Below, in pieces: positions 33,240-41,160 of a DNA stretch of 64,000 nucleotides. The position numbers and the translations under genes are program-made. Location of the stretch: NCBI RefSeq assembly GCF_001713375.1, contig NZ_CP016449.1:2046001-2110000 (forward strand), read 5' to 3'. The stretch is from Hydrogenophaga sp. RAC07 (GTDB taxonomy: Bacteria; Pseudomonadota; Gammaproteobacteria; Burkholderiales; Burkholderiaceae_C). Below the pieces are notes generated by a model. It searched no databases, was not told the origin of the DNA, and saw only the letters and a list, made by a program, of their open reading frames with translations. Positions within the stretch are counted from its first letter, which is position 1. The number at the start of each line of letters is the position of its first letter.

Positions 33240-34625
33240 TCAAATCGGGACCGCCAACAGATCGTGTCCCTGCGCTGCAACGATTCTTGCCTTGGTGAAG
33301 TCACCGACCTTCAAGGTCTTGCTGATCTTCTCGGGCGGCAGCAAACGCACCACGCCATCGATCTCGGGCGCATCTGCATAGCTGCGGCCAATGCCACCCT
33401 TCTTGCCCATGCCCGGCGCCGAATCCACGAGCACCTGCATCGTCGCGCCGACGCGTTGCTGCAGCTTGTCGGCGGATACCGATTCGGCCACCGCCATGAA
33501 GCGCGCACGGCGCTCCTCGCGCAGGGCATCGGGCACAGCATCAGGCAAGTCGTTGGCCACAGCGCCCGTCACCGGTGAGTAGGCAAAACAACCCGCTCGA
33601 TCGATGCGCGCTTCGCGCAGAAACCCGAGCAGGTGATCGAACTCGGCCTCGGTCTCGCCCGGGAACCCGGCGATGAAGGTGCTGCGCACCACGATCTCCG
33701 GACACAACTCGCGCCATCGCGCAATGCGTTCCAGATTCTTCTCACCACTGGCCGGGCGCTTCATGCGGCGCAGCACATCGGGATGGCTGTGCTGCAGCGG
33801 CACGTCGAGGTACGGCAAGCACAGGCCTTCGGCCATGAGCGGAATGATCTCGTCCACGTGGGGGTACGGATACACATAGTGCAAACGCACCCAGGCGCCA
33901 TAACCCTTGGCGAGTTCGCCCAGTGAGCGCACCAGGTCGAACATGCGCGTCTTCACCGGCTTGCCGTCCCAGAAGCCGGTGCGGTACTTCACATCCACAC
34001 CATAGGCCGAGGTGTCCTGACTCACCACCAGCAACTCCTTCACACCCGACTCGAACAACTTGCGCGCTTCAGTAAGCACATCGCCAATGGGGCGGCTCAC
34101 CAAATCGCCGCGCATGGACGGGATGATGCAGAACGTGCAGCGGTGGTTGCAGCCTTCGCTGATCTTCAAATAAGCGTAGTGGCGAGGCGTGAGCTTGATG
34201 CCCTGAGGCGGCACGAGGTCCACGAAAGGGTCGTGCGGCTTGGGCAGATGTTCATGCACGGCGGTCATCACCTCGTGCGTGGCGTGCGGGCCGGTCACCG
34301 CCAGCACGCTCGGGTGCATCTGTCGCACCAGGTTGCCGCCGCCCTCGCCTTCGCGCGCACCCAGGCAACCGGTGACGATGACCTTGCCGTTCTCGGCCAG
34401 GGCTTCGCCGATGGTCTCCAGGCTTTCGCGCACGGCATCGTCGATGAAGCCGCAGGTGTTGACGATCACCAGATCGGCACCGGCAAAAGTCTTGGAGGTT
34501 TGATAGCCCTCGGCGCTGAGTTGCGTGAGGATGAGTTCGGAGTCGGTCAGCGCCTTGGGGCAACCCAGGCTGACAAATCCGACTTTGGGGGCCGCGTTGG
34601 CGACCGGGACAAGCGTTTCAGACAT
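33240..34625 (-). CDS. rimO: Ribosomal protein S12 methylthiotransferase RimO
   Basis: A 461-residue radical-SAM methylthiotransferase that adds a methylthio group to a conserved Asp of ribosomal protein S12. The N-terminal MTTase domain carries Cys22 ([15 protein letters not shown]) and further cluster cysteines ([21 protein letters not shown]). The radical-SAM motif is [18 protein letters not shown]. The C-terminal TRAM domain starts around [10 protein letters not shown]. The [11 protein letters not shown] form separates RimO from MiaB. It stands alone, convergent with tRNA-Leu and 44 bp downstream of phaR on the same strand. Confidence 0.97.
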   Translation of the reverse strand: MSETLVPVANAAPKVGFVSLGCPKALTDSELILTQLSAEGYQTSKTFAGADLVIVNTCGFIDDAVRESLETIGEALAENGKVIVTGCLGAREGEGGGNLVRQMHPSVLAVTGPHATHEVMTAVHEHLPKPHDPFVDLVPPQGIKLTPRHYAYLKISEGCNHRCTFCIIPSMRGDLVSRPIGDVLTEARKLFESGVKELLVVSQDTSAYGVDVKYRTGFWDGKPVKTRMFDLVRSLGELAKGYGAWVRLHYVYPYPHVDEIIPLMAEGLCLPYLDVPLQHSHPDVLRRMKRPASGEKNLERIARWRELCPEIVVRSTFIAGFPGETEAEFDHLLGFLREARIDRAGCFAYSPVTGAVANDLPDAVPDALREERRARFMAVAESVSADKLQQRVGATMQVLVDSAPGMGKKGGIGRSYADAPEIDGVVRLLPPEKISKTLKVGDFTKARIVAAQGHDLLAVPI

Positions 34626-34669
34626 GGCCCGATTGTCTCAGACCCGACCGAACGGCGCAGATGCCCAGC

Positions 34670-35206
34670 CTATCGCTTGAGACCGAGTGCTGCCAGCATC
34701 TGCTCACTGTTCTTCTGCATCTGCTCCTGCATCTGCGTGAACGCGCTGCGAGACTGCTCCAGATAGGTACCCATCATGCCCTGCATCATGGGCGACTGCA
34801 CATTCATGAACTGCTTCCAGGCCTCGGGGTTCGCGCCGCTGGACTGCTCGGTCATCTTGTGCTGCAGGTCCATGAAGATCTGCACGTTCTTTTCGAGGTA
34901 GGCACCCATGAAGTCCTGCATGGCGTGGCCATAAAAGCGAATGATGTTGGCCAGCACCTGCTCGGTGAAGATCGGTACACCTGCCGTCTCTTCTTCCAGA
35001 ATGATCTGCAGCAGGATGCTGCGTGTGAGATCGTCGTTGGACTTGGCATCCCGCACCACGAAGGGCTCGTTGTCCATCACCAGCGTCTTGACCTCGGCCA
35101 GCGTGATGTACGACGAGGTGTCGGTGTCGTACAGACGCCGGTTCGGGTACTTCTTGATGACGCGCACAGCGGGTTGGCTGCCACTCTCGGCCTTGTTCTT
35201 TTGCAC
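34670..35206 (-). CDS. phaR: Polyhydroxyalkanoate synthesis regulator PhaR
   Basis: A 178-residue regulator. The N-terminal DNA-binding PHB_acc_N domain is intact (VRVIKKYPNRRLYDTDTSSY, then ITLAEVKTLVMDNEPFVVRD). The following PHB-accumulation domain (EQVLANIIRFYGHAMQDFMG, EKNVQIFMDLQ) and a Gln/Met-rich C terminus complete it. PhaR binds PHA granules and represses phasin genes when no polymer is present. The GTG at 35206 is chosen because it starts the domain directly and has GAGAG upstream; the open frame extends into unrelated sequence. The 3-hydroxybutyrate dehydrogenase gene lies about 3.7 kb away. Confidence 0.93.
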   Translation of the reverse strand: MQKNKAESGSQPAVRVIKKYPNRRLYDTDTSSYITLAEVKTLVMDNEPFVVRDAKSNDDLTRSILLQIILEEETAGVPIFTEQVLANIIRFYGHAMQDFMGAYLEKNVQIFMDLQHKMTEQSSGANPEAWKQFMNVQSPMMQGMMGTYLEQSRSAFTQMQEQMQKNSEQMLAALGLKR

Positions 35207-35363
35207 TGATGAATCTCTCTGGAAAACAGCGGATGAACCCCGGAATACGCCACGGGGTTCGCTGACCCATTCTAGAAACGCTTGAACACCCCCGCAGCAT
35301 GGGTTTTCCCTGTGCATGGCAGCGAACAAAGCGCCTTGCAGAAGCCACTTCCGGGCAAGGCAC

Positions 35364-35390
35364 AAAAAAGCCCGACTCAGGGTCGGGCTT
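35364..35390 (-). terminator. Rho-independent terminator of tRNA-Val(GAC)
   Basis: On the minus strand a stem AAGCCCGAC / GTCGGGCTT with a 5-nt loop is followed by TTTTTTG. It lies about 33 bp after the tRNA 3' end. Confidence 0.88.
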
Positions 35391-35422
35391 GGTTGCGGGA
35401 TGCCTGGCATCCGGAAAAAGTT

Positions 35423-35499
35423 TGGTAGGCGCGATTGGACTCGAACCAACGACCCCCACCATGTCAAGGTGGTGCTCTAACCAGCTGAGCTACGCGCCT
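35423..35499 (-). tRNA. tRNA-Val(GAC)
   Basis: A 77-nt tRNA. The acceptor stem AGGCGCG / CGCGCCT is followed by discriminator A and encoded CCA. The D arm starts GCTCAGCTGGTTAGAGC. The anticodon stem CCACC/GGTGG encloses loop TTGACAT (anticodon GAC). The T arm GTTGGTTCGAGTCCAAT is normal. It lies about 50 bp downstream of relA on the same strand and is followed by an intrinsic terminator. Confidence 0.96.
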
Positions 35500-35547
35500 A
35501 CAAACGATTCGAAGCTGCGAAGTATAGCAGCACTGGAAGGCTCTTTT

Positions 35548-37848
35548 TCAGCGGCGGCGCACCTCACGCACACCGGCCACGTCCCCCACCACCGCCATGG
35601 CCCTGGCCACCTGCCTGGCGTCGGCCACTTCGATGGTGAACGTCATCCACGCCACGCCTTTCACCGACTGCGTCTGCACCCCGATCACGTTCATTTTTTC
35701 GCGCGCAAACACATCGGAAATGTCCCGCAACAACCCCTGCCTGTCCTGGGCCTCGATGCCCACGTCCACGGGGTACACGGCGGCCTGGCCGTCGCGCCCT
35801 GCGCTCCCCTGCCCGCTCCACTGCACGTCGATCACGCGATCCGGGTTCTTGCGTTGGAGGTGGGCGAAGTCGGTGCAGTCGGCGCGGTGGATGCTCACAC
35901 CCTTTCCGCGCGTGATGAACCCGCCGATCTCGTCGGGCGGTGCGGGTTTGCAGCATTTGGCGAGTTGCGTCATGAGCGAGTCCACGCCCACCACCAACAC
36001 CCCACCAGCCGTTGCGCCCGTGCTCTTGCGCGGCTTCTTGAGCCACACCGGTGTCTCGTCCGGCGCGGCCACTTCGGGTGGCCGCAAATGCAGTTCGATG
36101 GCGCGCAACGAAAGCTCATCCTTGCCCACCTGCTCGAACAGCTCTTGCGCCGACGCCAGTCCCATCGCCAGGGCCAGATCGTCCAGCTTCAGCGCGGTCC
36201 TGCCTTCGCGCTGCAGCAGCTTCTCCACCGCCTCGCGCCCGCGCGCCATGGTTTCTTCCATGGCCTGCGCGTTGAACCAGGCGCGCACCTTGCTCTTGGC
36301 GCGGTGGCTGACCAGATAACCCAGCTCGCCATTGAGCCAGTCGCGCGAGGGTCCGCCTTCTTTGGCCGCGGTGATCTCCACCGTCTGGCCGTTCTGCAGC
36401 GGGGTGTTGAGCGTGACCATGGCGCCGTCAACACGTGCACCTCGGCAGCGGTGACCCAGGCTGGTGTGCACGGTGTAGGCGAAGTCCACCGCAGTGGCGC
36501 CCTGCGGCAGTTCAACAATGGCTGCGTCGGGTGTGAGAACGTAGATGCGGTCGTCGAACAAGCCTTGCGCCGAACCACTCAGGTCGCGCTCCCAGGCCAG
36601 CAGCTGGCGCAGCACCGCGATCTTGGCGTCGTAGTCGGAGCTGGCCGACACACCCGCGTAGCCCTTGGCGCCCGCCTCCTTGTACGCCCAGTGTGCGGCC
36701 ACGCCATGTTCGGCGTGGTCGTGCATGGCCTGGGTGCGGATCTGGATCTCGAACGCCCGACCCTGATCGTCTCGCACCACCGTGTGCAGGGACTGGTAGC
36801 CGTTGGGTTTGGGCTTGGCGATGTAATCGTCGAACTCGTCGGTCACCGGCACGAACTGCGCGTGCACGTGGGCCAGCACCGCATAACAGTCGTCCACCTG
36901 CGGCACGATCACGCGCAACGCGCGGATGTCGAACACCTGGTCAAAGTCGAGCGACTTGCCACGCATCTTCTTGACGATGCTGTAGATGTGTTTGGGTCGA
37001 CCCTGCACCGAGGCCCTCACGCCTTGCTGATGGAGGTCGTCTTCCAGCTGCTGGCGTACCTGTTCGACGTGGGCTTCGCGCTCGGCGCGCTTCTCGTCCA
37101 GCAGGCGCGCAACGTCCTTGTAGGTGTGGGGTTCCAGGAATCGGAACGCCAGGTCTTCCATCTCCCACTTGATCTGCCAGATGCCCAGGCGGTTGGCCAG
37201 CGGCGCAAACACATGCAACGATTCGCTGGCAAGCGCCTGTCCGGGGTCTGCCTTGCTGGCGGCAAAGTGGCGAAGGGTCTGCAGGCGCGAGGCCAGGCGC
37301 AGCATGACCACGCGCAGGTCGCGCGAGAACGCCAGCAGCATCTTGCGCACGTTCTCGGTCTGGCTGGCCGCGAGTTCGGACACCGGTCCCTTGCTGGTGA
37401 CCGGCGCGGCAGGGTCCAGCGCGGCGAGTCGCTCTTCCTCTTTCTTGGCCTGCACCTCGGCGGTCTTGATGCGCGCCTGGCGCTGCAGCTGCACCAGCTT
37501 GGTGGTCTCCAGGGCGAGAGCAGCGAAGTTCTCGCCAAAGGCCTTGGTGATCACCTCCTGCGGGCGGTTCAGGTACTGGCAGGCATACACAAGATAGGCC
37601 GCAGCCTGCATGGGCTCCGAGCCACCAATGTCGTTCAGGATGCTGGCCACGGCGTCGGCGTGTGCGAGGATGTTCTCGCCGGTGTCGAGCTCTTCGTGGG
37701 CCAGCAAAGGCTCCGCAAATGCCCTGGCGCGCACCAGCGCCTGCGCCTGGTGGGGCAGGCTGGCAGCCGTGGCGGCGACGATGGCCGACGGAACGGCCGT
37801 CGACGTTTCGATGGCTTCCGCTGACCCGGTGGACGACGTTCTTTTCAT
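35548..37848 (-). CDS. relA: (p)ppGpp synthetase RelA (hydrolase domain degenerate)
   Basis: A 766-residue long RSH protein. The N-terminal HD-type domain (about 50-200) has lost the hydrolase signature: the usual His-Asp pair region reads AAAYLVYACQYLNRP, so hydrolysis is not expected. The synthetase domain (about 260-440) is intact: GRPKHIYSIVKKMRGKSLDF, DIRALRVIV, the EFDDYIAKPKPNGYQSLHT motif and EIQIRTQAMHDHAEHGVAAH. It is followed by TGS, zinc-finger/helical and C-terminal ACT/RRM domains that bind the stalled ribosome. Start ATG 37848 (MKRTSSTG) lies just after the hydrolase gene. Acts in the stringent response to amino-acid starvation. Confidence 0.93.
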   Translation of the reverse strand: MKRTSSTGSAEAIETSTAVPSAIVAATAASLPHQAQALVRARAFAEPLLAHEELDTGENILAHADAVASILNDIGGSEPMQAAAYLVYACQYLNRPQEVITKAFGENFAALALETTKLVQLQRQARIKTAEVQAKKEEERLAALDPAAPVTSKGPVSELAASQTENVRKMLLAFSRDLRVVMLRLASRLQTLRHFAASKADPGQALASESLHVFAPLANRLGIWQIKWEMEDLAFRFLEPHTYKDVARLLDEKRAEREAHVEQVRQQLEDDLHQQGVRASVQGRPKHIYSIVKKMRGKSLDFDQVFDIRALRVIVPQVDDCYAVLAHVHAQFVPVTDEFDDYIAKPKPNGYQSLHTVVRDDQGRAFEIQIRTQAMHDHAEHGVAAHWAYKEAGAKGYAGVSASSDYDAKIAVLRQLLAWERDLSGSAQGLFDDRIYVLTPDAAIVELPQGATAVDFAYTVHTSLGHRCRGARVDGAMVTLNTPLQNGQTVEITAAKEGGPSRDWLNGELGYLVSHRAKSKVRAWFNAQAMEETMARGREAVEKLLQREGRTALKLDDLALAMGLASAQELFEQVGKDELSLRAIELHLRPPEVAAPDETPVWLKKPRKSTGATAGGVLVVGVDSLMTQLAKCCKPAPPDEIGGFITRGKGVSIHRADCTDFAHLQRKNPDRVIDVQWSGQGSAGRDGQAAVYPVDVGIEAQDRQGLLRDISDVFAREKMNVIGVQTQSVKGVAWMTFTIEVADARQVARAMAVVGDVAGVREVRRR

Positions 37849-37861
37849 GTCGGTGGTCAGG

Positions 37862-38782
37862 TCAGTTCGTCCACAGGAAATCCCGAACGGCGGCGACCTG
37901 GTCGTCGGCCACCAGCGTGGGCGCGTGCCCCACGCCCTCAAACGTGACGAGCCGGGCCTTTGGACCGCGCTGGGTCATCAATTGGGCTGTCGCGGCGTTC
38001 AGCAGGTCGGACTGTGCACCGCGCAGCAGCAAGGTGGGCGAGCGGATCGCGTCGAACAGGCCCCAGAGCGCGGCCTCACCCGCCTGGACGATCTGTTGCG
38101 CGGTGGCCTCGTCGGCCGTGGCCGTCATGGCAGTGAAAGGCATTGCGATCGCAGGGTCGTAGTGCAGCCACCAGCGCCCGTCGCGCTCGCGCAGCAGCGG
38201 CAGCGACAGGGCGCGCCATTGCTCGGGCGTGTGGGGACCAAAGCCGGTGGAGATGGACGCCAGGTACGTCACGGCAGCCTGTTCGCTGTCAAAAGACGGG
38301 TTTTGCCCCAGGTAGGTGCCGATGCGTTGCAGCGCTTCCCACTGGATCACCGGACCCACGTCGTTGAGCACGAGGCGGCGCAGCGCCATTTGCGGCTGGG
38401 CCGCCAGTGCCATGCCGATGAGACCACCCATGCTGGTGCCCACCCAGTCGATCTGCAGGTCGGGCTTGCTTGCGCGCAGGTGCCCCACGAGTGCGGCCAG
38501 ATCGGCTGCGTAGGTGGGAATTTGATAGCCCATGGGGTCGGCCAGCCAGTCGCTGTGCCCGCGGCCCGCCACATCCACTGCAATCACGCGCGAACGCTGG
38601 CGCAGCGTCCGGGCCAGCGTGTCGAAATCCAATCCCTGACGTGACAGGCCATGCACACACAACACCACACCGGTGTCGCCGGCCGCCTCGCAGGACCAAT
38701 CCCACCAGGCCAGGCGGCGGGGTTCGCCCGATGCGGCGGCCGCGCCGCCCACGGTGAGATGCTGGAGTTGGGGAGCTGACAT
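37862..38782 (-). CDS. Alpha/beta-fold hydrolase
   Basis: A 306-residue alpha/beta hydrolase. Oxyanion-hole region VVLCVHGLSRQGLDF, nucleophile elbow VGTSMGGLIGM (Ser117), an acidic residue after strand 7 (LLLRGAQSDLL) and the catalytic His near the end (FEGVGHAPTL) are all visible. The substrate is unknown. Position between relA and the divergent 3-hydroxybutyrate dehydrogenase allows a link to hydroxybutyrate ester metabolism, but nothing in the sequence proves it. ATG 38782 is chosen over the longer frame because it gives MSAPQLQHL just before the fold. Ends 13 bp before relA starts, so the two may be cotranscribed. Confidence 0.85.
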   Translation of the reverse strand: MSAPQLQHLTVGGAAAASGEPRRLAWWDWSCEAAGDTGVVLCVHGLSRQGLDFDTLARTLRQRSRVIAVDVAGRGHSDWLADPMGYQIPTYAADLAALVGHLRASKPDLQIDWVGTSMGGLIGMALAAQPQMALRRLVLNDVGPVIQWEALQRIGTYLGQNPSFDSEQAAVTYLASISTGFGPHTPEQWRALSLPLLRERDGRWWLHYDPAIAMPFTAMTATADEATAQQIVQAGEAALWGLFDAIRSPTLLLRGAQSDLLNAATAQLMTQRGPKARLVTFEGVGHAPTLVADDQVAAVRDFLWTN

Positions 38783-38868
38783 GGTGCGAGGAGATGAGGC
38801 GGCAGGATGTGTCCGTGATAATGGTCCGGACACCGTTCAATCAATCGTAATGGAAGTGGGGATTTCAC

Positions 38869-39639
38869 ATGCTTGCCAACAAAACCGCCCTCGTCACCGG
38901 CTCCACCAGCGGCATCGGCCTGGGCATCGCCAAGGCCCTGGCGCGCCAGGGCGCCAACATCGTGCTCAACGGGTTTGGTGATGCCGAGGGCCCCAAGGCC
39001 GAGATTGCAGCGCTGGGCGCCAAGGTGGCCTACCACGGTGCCGACATGAGCAAGCCCGCCGAGATCGAAGCCATGATGGCGTTTGCGGCGGCCACCTTCG
39101 GACAGGTGGACATCCTGGTGAACAACGCCGGCATCCAGCACGTGGCCCGCATCGAAGACTTTCCAGTCGACCGCTGGGACGCGATCATCGCGATCAACCT
39201 CACCAGTGCCTTCCACGCCAGCCGCCTGGCCCTGCCCGCGATGCAGAAGTCCGGCTGGGGCCGCATCATCAACGTCGCCTCGGTGCACGGACTGGTGGGC
39301 TCTGCTGAAAAATCGGCCTACGTGGCGGCCAAGCACGGCATCGTGGGTCTGACCAAGGTCACCGCACTGGAAAACGCCACCAGCGGCGTCACCTGCAACG
39401 CCATCTGTCCGGGCTGGGTGCTCACGCCCCTGGTGCAAAAACAGGTGGATGCCAAGGCCGCTGCGCTAGGCATCTCCAACGAAGATGCCAAGAAACAGCT
39501 TCTGGGCGAAAAAGAGCCTTCGATGCAGTTCACCACGCCCGAAGAACTCGGGGAGCTGGCGGTGTTTTTCTGTTCCCCCGCCGGCAACAACGTGCGCGGC
39601 GTGGCATGGAACATGGACGGCGGCTGGACCGCCCAATAA
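38869..39639 (+). CDS. hbdH: D-3-hydroxybutyrate dehydrogenase
   Basis: A 256-residue short-chain dehydrogenase. The NAD site is VTGSTSGIGLGIA (11-23), followed by VNNAGIQHV, catalytic Ser138 (NVASVHGLVGS) and the Tyr151-xxx-Lys155 pair (SAYVAAKHGIVGLTKV). The segments ICPGWVLTPLVQKQ and GEKEPSMQFTTPEELG are those I know from bacterial 3-hydroxybutyrate dehydrogenases. It oxidises D-3-hydroxybutyrate from PHB breakdown to acetoacetate. Together with phaR this supports PHB metabolism in the organism. Its terminator is split by the IS element. Confidence 0.92.
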   Translation: MLANKTALVTGSTSGIGLGIAKALARQGANIVLNGFGDAEGPKAEIAALGAKVAYHGADMSKPAEIEAMMAFAAATFGQVDILVNNAGIQHVARIEDFPVDRWDAIIAINLTSAFHASRLALPAMQKSGWGRIINVASVHGLVGSAEKSAYVAAKHGIVGLTKVTALENATSGVTCNAICPGWVLTPLVQKQVDAKAAALGISNEDAKKQLLGEKEPSMQFTTPEELGELAVFFCSPAGNNVRGVAWNMDGGWTAQ

Positions 39640-39659
39640 CGCTGTCTGCTCAAGAAAGC

Positions 39660-39672
39660 AAAAAGGCCCGCA
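39660..39672 (+). terminator. Left half of the hbdH terminator, disrupted by the IS
   Basis: AAAAAGGCCCGCA is the 5' arm of a 13-bp stem whose other arm, TGCGGGCCTTTTT, lies at 41124-41136 beyond the IS. Joined through the CGT loop they would form a classic intrinsic terminator 20 bp after hbdH. The IS has separated the arms by about 1.45 kb. Confidence 0.85.
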
Positions 39673-39675
39673 CGT
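39673..39675. repeat. Target-site duplication, left copy (CGT)
   Basis: CGT directly before the left inverted repeat is repeated at 41121-41123 directly after the right inverted repeat. A 3-bp duplication is normal for IS3-family transposition. Confidence 0.85.
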
Positions 39676-39699
39676 TGAACTGCACCCCAAAAGTTGGAC
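39676..39699. repeat. IS left terminal inverted repeat
   Basis: 24 bp beginning TGAACTGCACCCC and ending AGTTGGAC; pairs with 41097-41120 at 19 of 24 positions. Confidence 0.9.
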
Positions 39700-39726
39700 A
39701 TCAATCCAACCTTTGGGGTGTTTTTC

Positions 39727-40257
39727 ATGGCGAGACACGATGAGAGCTTCAAGCTCGAAGTGGTACAGCAATATCTTTCTGAGTCTTCAGGCGCGCGAAC
39801 GATAGCCTTGCGATATGGGCTGGACCACGGGACAGTGCGCCGCTGGGTCGAGGGGTATCGCCTTCATGGAGTGGAAGGGCTGCGCAAGAAGTTCAGCCAC
39901 TACGACGAGCAGTTCAAGATGAACGTGCTGTGCCGGATGTGGCGAGAGGAGCTTTCCTGCCGCCAGGTGACTGCATTGTTCGATATACGCGGTGGGCATG
40001 GCGTCGTATCGGGCTGGGAGCGTCAGTATCATGAGGGCGGTATAGACGCCCTCAAGCCCAAACGACGACGCGGCCCGAAGTTGATGACAGCGCCCAAGCC
40101 ACCCGATCCCCCGCCACCACATGCCAACGACGTAAGCACGCTGGACGCGCTGCGCAAGGAAAACGAACATCTGCGCGCGGAGGTGGCGTACCTAAAAAAA
40201 TTGGATGCCTTGGTTCGAGTGAATCGGCAAGCTGCGCAGAAAAAGCGCAAGCCGTGA
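39727..40257 (+). CDS. IS3-family transposase OrfA (helix-turn-helix protein)
   Basis: A 176-residue DNA-binding subunit with two helix-turn-helix segments (ARTIALRYGLDHGTVRRWVE near the N terminus; SCRQVTALFDIRGGHGVVSG around 80-100), a proline-rich linker and a leucine-zipper-like end (LDALRKENEHLRAEVAYLKK). The length and two-HTH layout match the IS150 group. ATG 39727 is the first ATG in frame; a TTG start 11 codons upstream lies inside the inverted repeat. The A_AAA_AAA run at 40194-40200 near its end is the likely -1 slip site that gives the OrfAB transposase. Confidence 0.92.
   Translation: MARHDESFKLEVVQQYLSESSGARTIALRYGLDHGTVRRWVEGYRLHGVEGLRKKFSHYDEQFKMNVLCRMWREELSCRQVTALFDIRGGHGVVSGWERQYHEGGIDALKPKRRRGPKLMTAPKPPDPPPPHANDVSTLDALRKENEHLRAEVAYLKKLDALVRVNRQAAQKKRKP
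40194..40200 (+). other. Probable programmed -1 ribosomal frameshift site
   Basis: The heptamer A_AAA_AAA is phased as X_XXY_YYZ in the orfA frame. The -1 frame is open from this point through to the orfB start at 40254 (18 sense codons), so a slip here yields one OrfAB fusion protein. This is the standard expression mode of IS3-family elements. Confidence 0.8.
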
Positions 40258-41087
40258 TCGGACTGAGGCAGGACCACCCGTTACCCGCGCTGCTCAAGGC
40301 CGCAGGGCTGTCGCGCAGCACGTTCTACTACCAGGCCAAAGTGCTTGAAGCCGGCGACAGGTACGCTGGGCTGAAGACGCGCATCCGTGCCATCTACGAG
40401 CGCCACAAGGGCCGATACGGATATCGGCGCATCACTGCTGCTCTTTGCCATGCAGGCGAGGTCATCAACCACAAGACTGTTCAGCGTCTGATGCAGGCTC
40501 TTGGCCTGAAATCTCTGGTGCGACCCAAGAAGTACCGCTCCTACCGTGGACAGATCGCCGCCGCTCCCAATTTGCTGAATCGCCAATTCGAGGCCAACGG
40601 AGCAAACCAGAAATGGGTGACTGATGTGACCGAATTCAATGTCGGGGGCAACAAGCTCTACCTGTCCCCGGTGATGGACCTCTACAACGGGGAAATTGTG
40701 GCCTACGAGATGCTTGAGCGCCCTGTCTTCGCGCTGGTGGGGCGCATGCTGAAGAAAGCGCTGGCCCGGCTCTCAGACCAAGATTCGCCGCTGCTTCACT
40801 CCGATCAGGGCTGGCAGTACCAGATGCCCGCCTACAGACGCCAACTCATCGACCATGGACTGCACCAAAGCATGTCGCGCAAGGGCAACTGTCTGGACAA
40901 CGCAGCGATGGAGAGCTTCTTCGGCACGTTGAAAAGCGAGTTCTTCTACTTGACCAAATTCGCAAGCATCAAGCAACTCCAGCAAGGCCTACATCGCTAC
41001 ATCCACTACTACAACCACCACCGCATCAAGCTCAAACTCAAAGGCCTGAGTCCAGTTCAATACCGGATTCAGGCCTTGAGCCGCTGA
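40254..41087 (+). CDS. IS3-family transposase OrfB (DDE catalytic domain)
   Basis: A 277-residue rve-type integrase domain. The catalytic triad is complete: Asp124 (WVTDVTEF), Asp184 (LHSDQGWQYQ) and Glu220 (NAAMESFFGTLKSE), giving the DD35E spacing. An N-terminal HTH_21-like region (KGRYGYRRITAAL) precedes it. The GTG at 40254 overlaps the orfA stop (GTGA). Most active protein is expected as the OrfAB frameshift product rather than from this start. No internal stop or deletion is seen. Confidence 0.95.
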   Translation: MIGLRQDHPLPALLKAAGLSRSTFYYQAKVLEAGDRYAGLKTRIRAIYERHKGRYGYRRITAALCHAGEVINHKTVQRLMQALGLKSLVRPKKYRSYRGQIAAAPNLLNRQFEANGANQKWVTDVTEFNVGGNKLYLSPVMDLYNGEIVAYEMLERPVFALVGRMLKKALARLSDQDSPLLHSDQGWQYQMPAYRRQLIDHGLHQSMSRKGNCLDNAAMESFFGTLKSEFFYLTKFASIKQLQQGLHRYIHYYNHHRIKLKLKGLSPVQYRIQALSR

Positions 41088-41096
41088 CTTCTAACC

Positions 41097-41120
41097 GTCC
41101 AACTAATTGGGGTCAGTTCA
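41097..41120. repeat. IS right terminal inverted repeat
   Basis: 24 bp, GTCCAACTAATTGGGG then TCAGTTCA; the partner of 39676-39699. Confidence 0.9.
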
Positions 41121-41123
41121 CGT
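41121..41123. repeat. Target-site duplication, right copy (CGT)
   Basis: CGT directly after the right inverted repeat, matching 39673-39675. Confidence 0.85.
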
Positions 41124-41136
41124 TGCGGGCCTTTTT
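41124..41136 (+). terminator. Right half of the hbdH terminator, beyond the IS
   Basis: TGCGGGCCTTTTT, the exact complement of the arm at 39660-39672. On its own it cannot form the original hairpin. Confidence 0.85.
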
Positions 41137-41160
41137 GTTGGGGGCGCGCTGCGCGTTCGA

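Larger units (their letters stand above)
39676..41120 (+). mobile_element. Complete IS3-family insertion sequence (IS150-like organisation)
   Basis: A 1445-bp element with 24-bp imperfect terminal inverted repeats (39676-39699 and 41097-41120; 19 of 24 matching, both starting TGAACTG and ending AGTTGGAC when read inward). It has two overlapping transposase frames, an A7 frameshift site and a CGT target duplication. All parts look intact, so it may be active. It is inserted in the loop of the hbdH terminator, between that gene and the SIMPL gene on the other strand. Confidence 0.95.
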
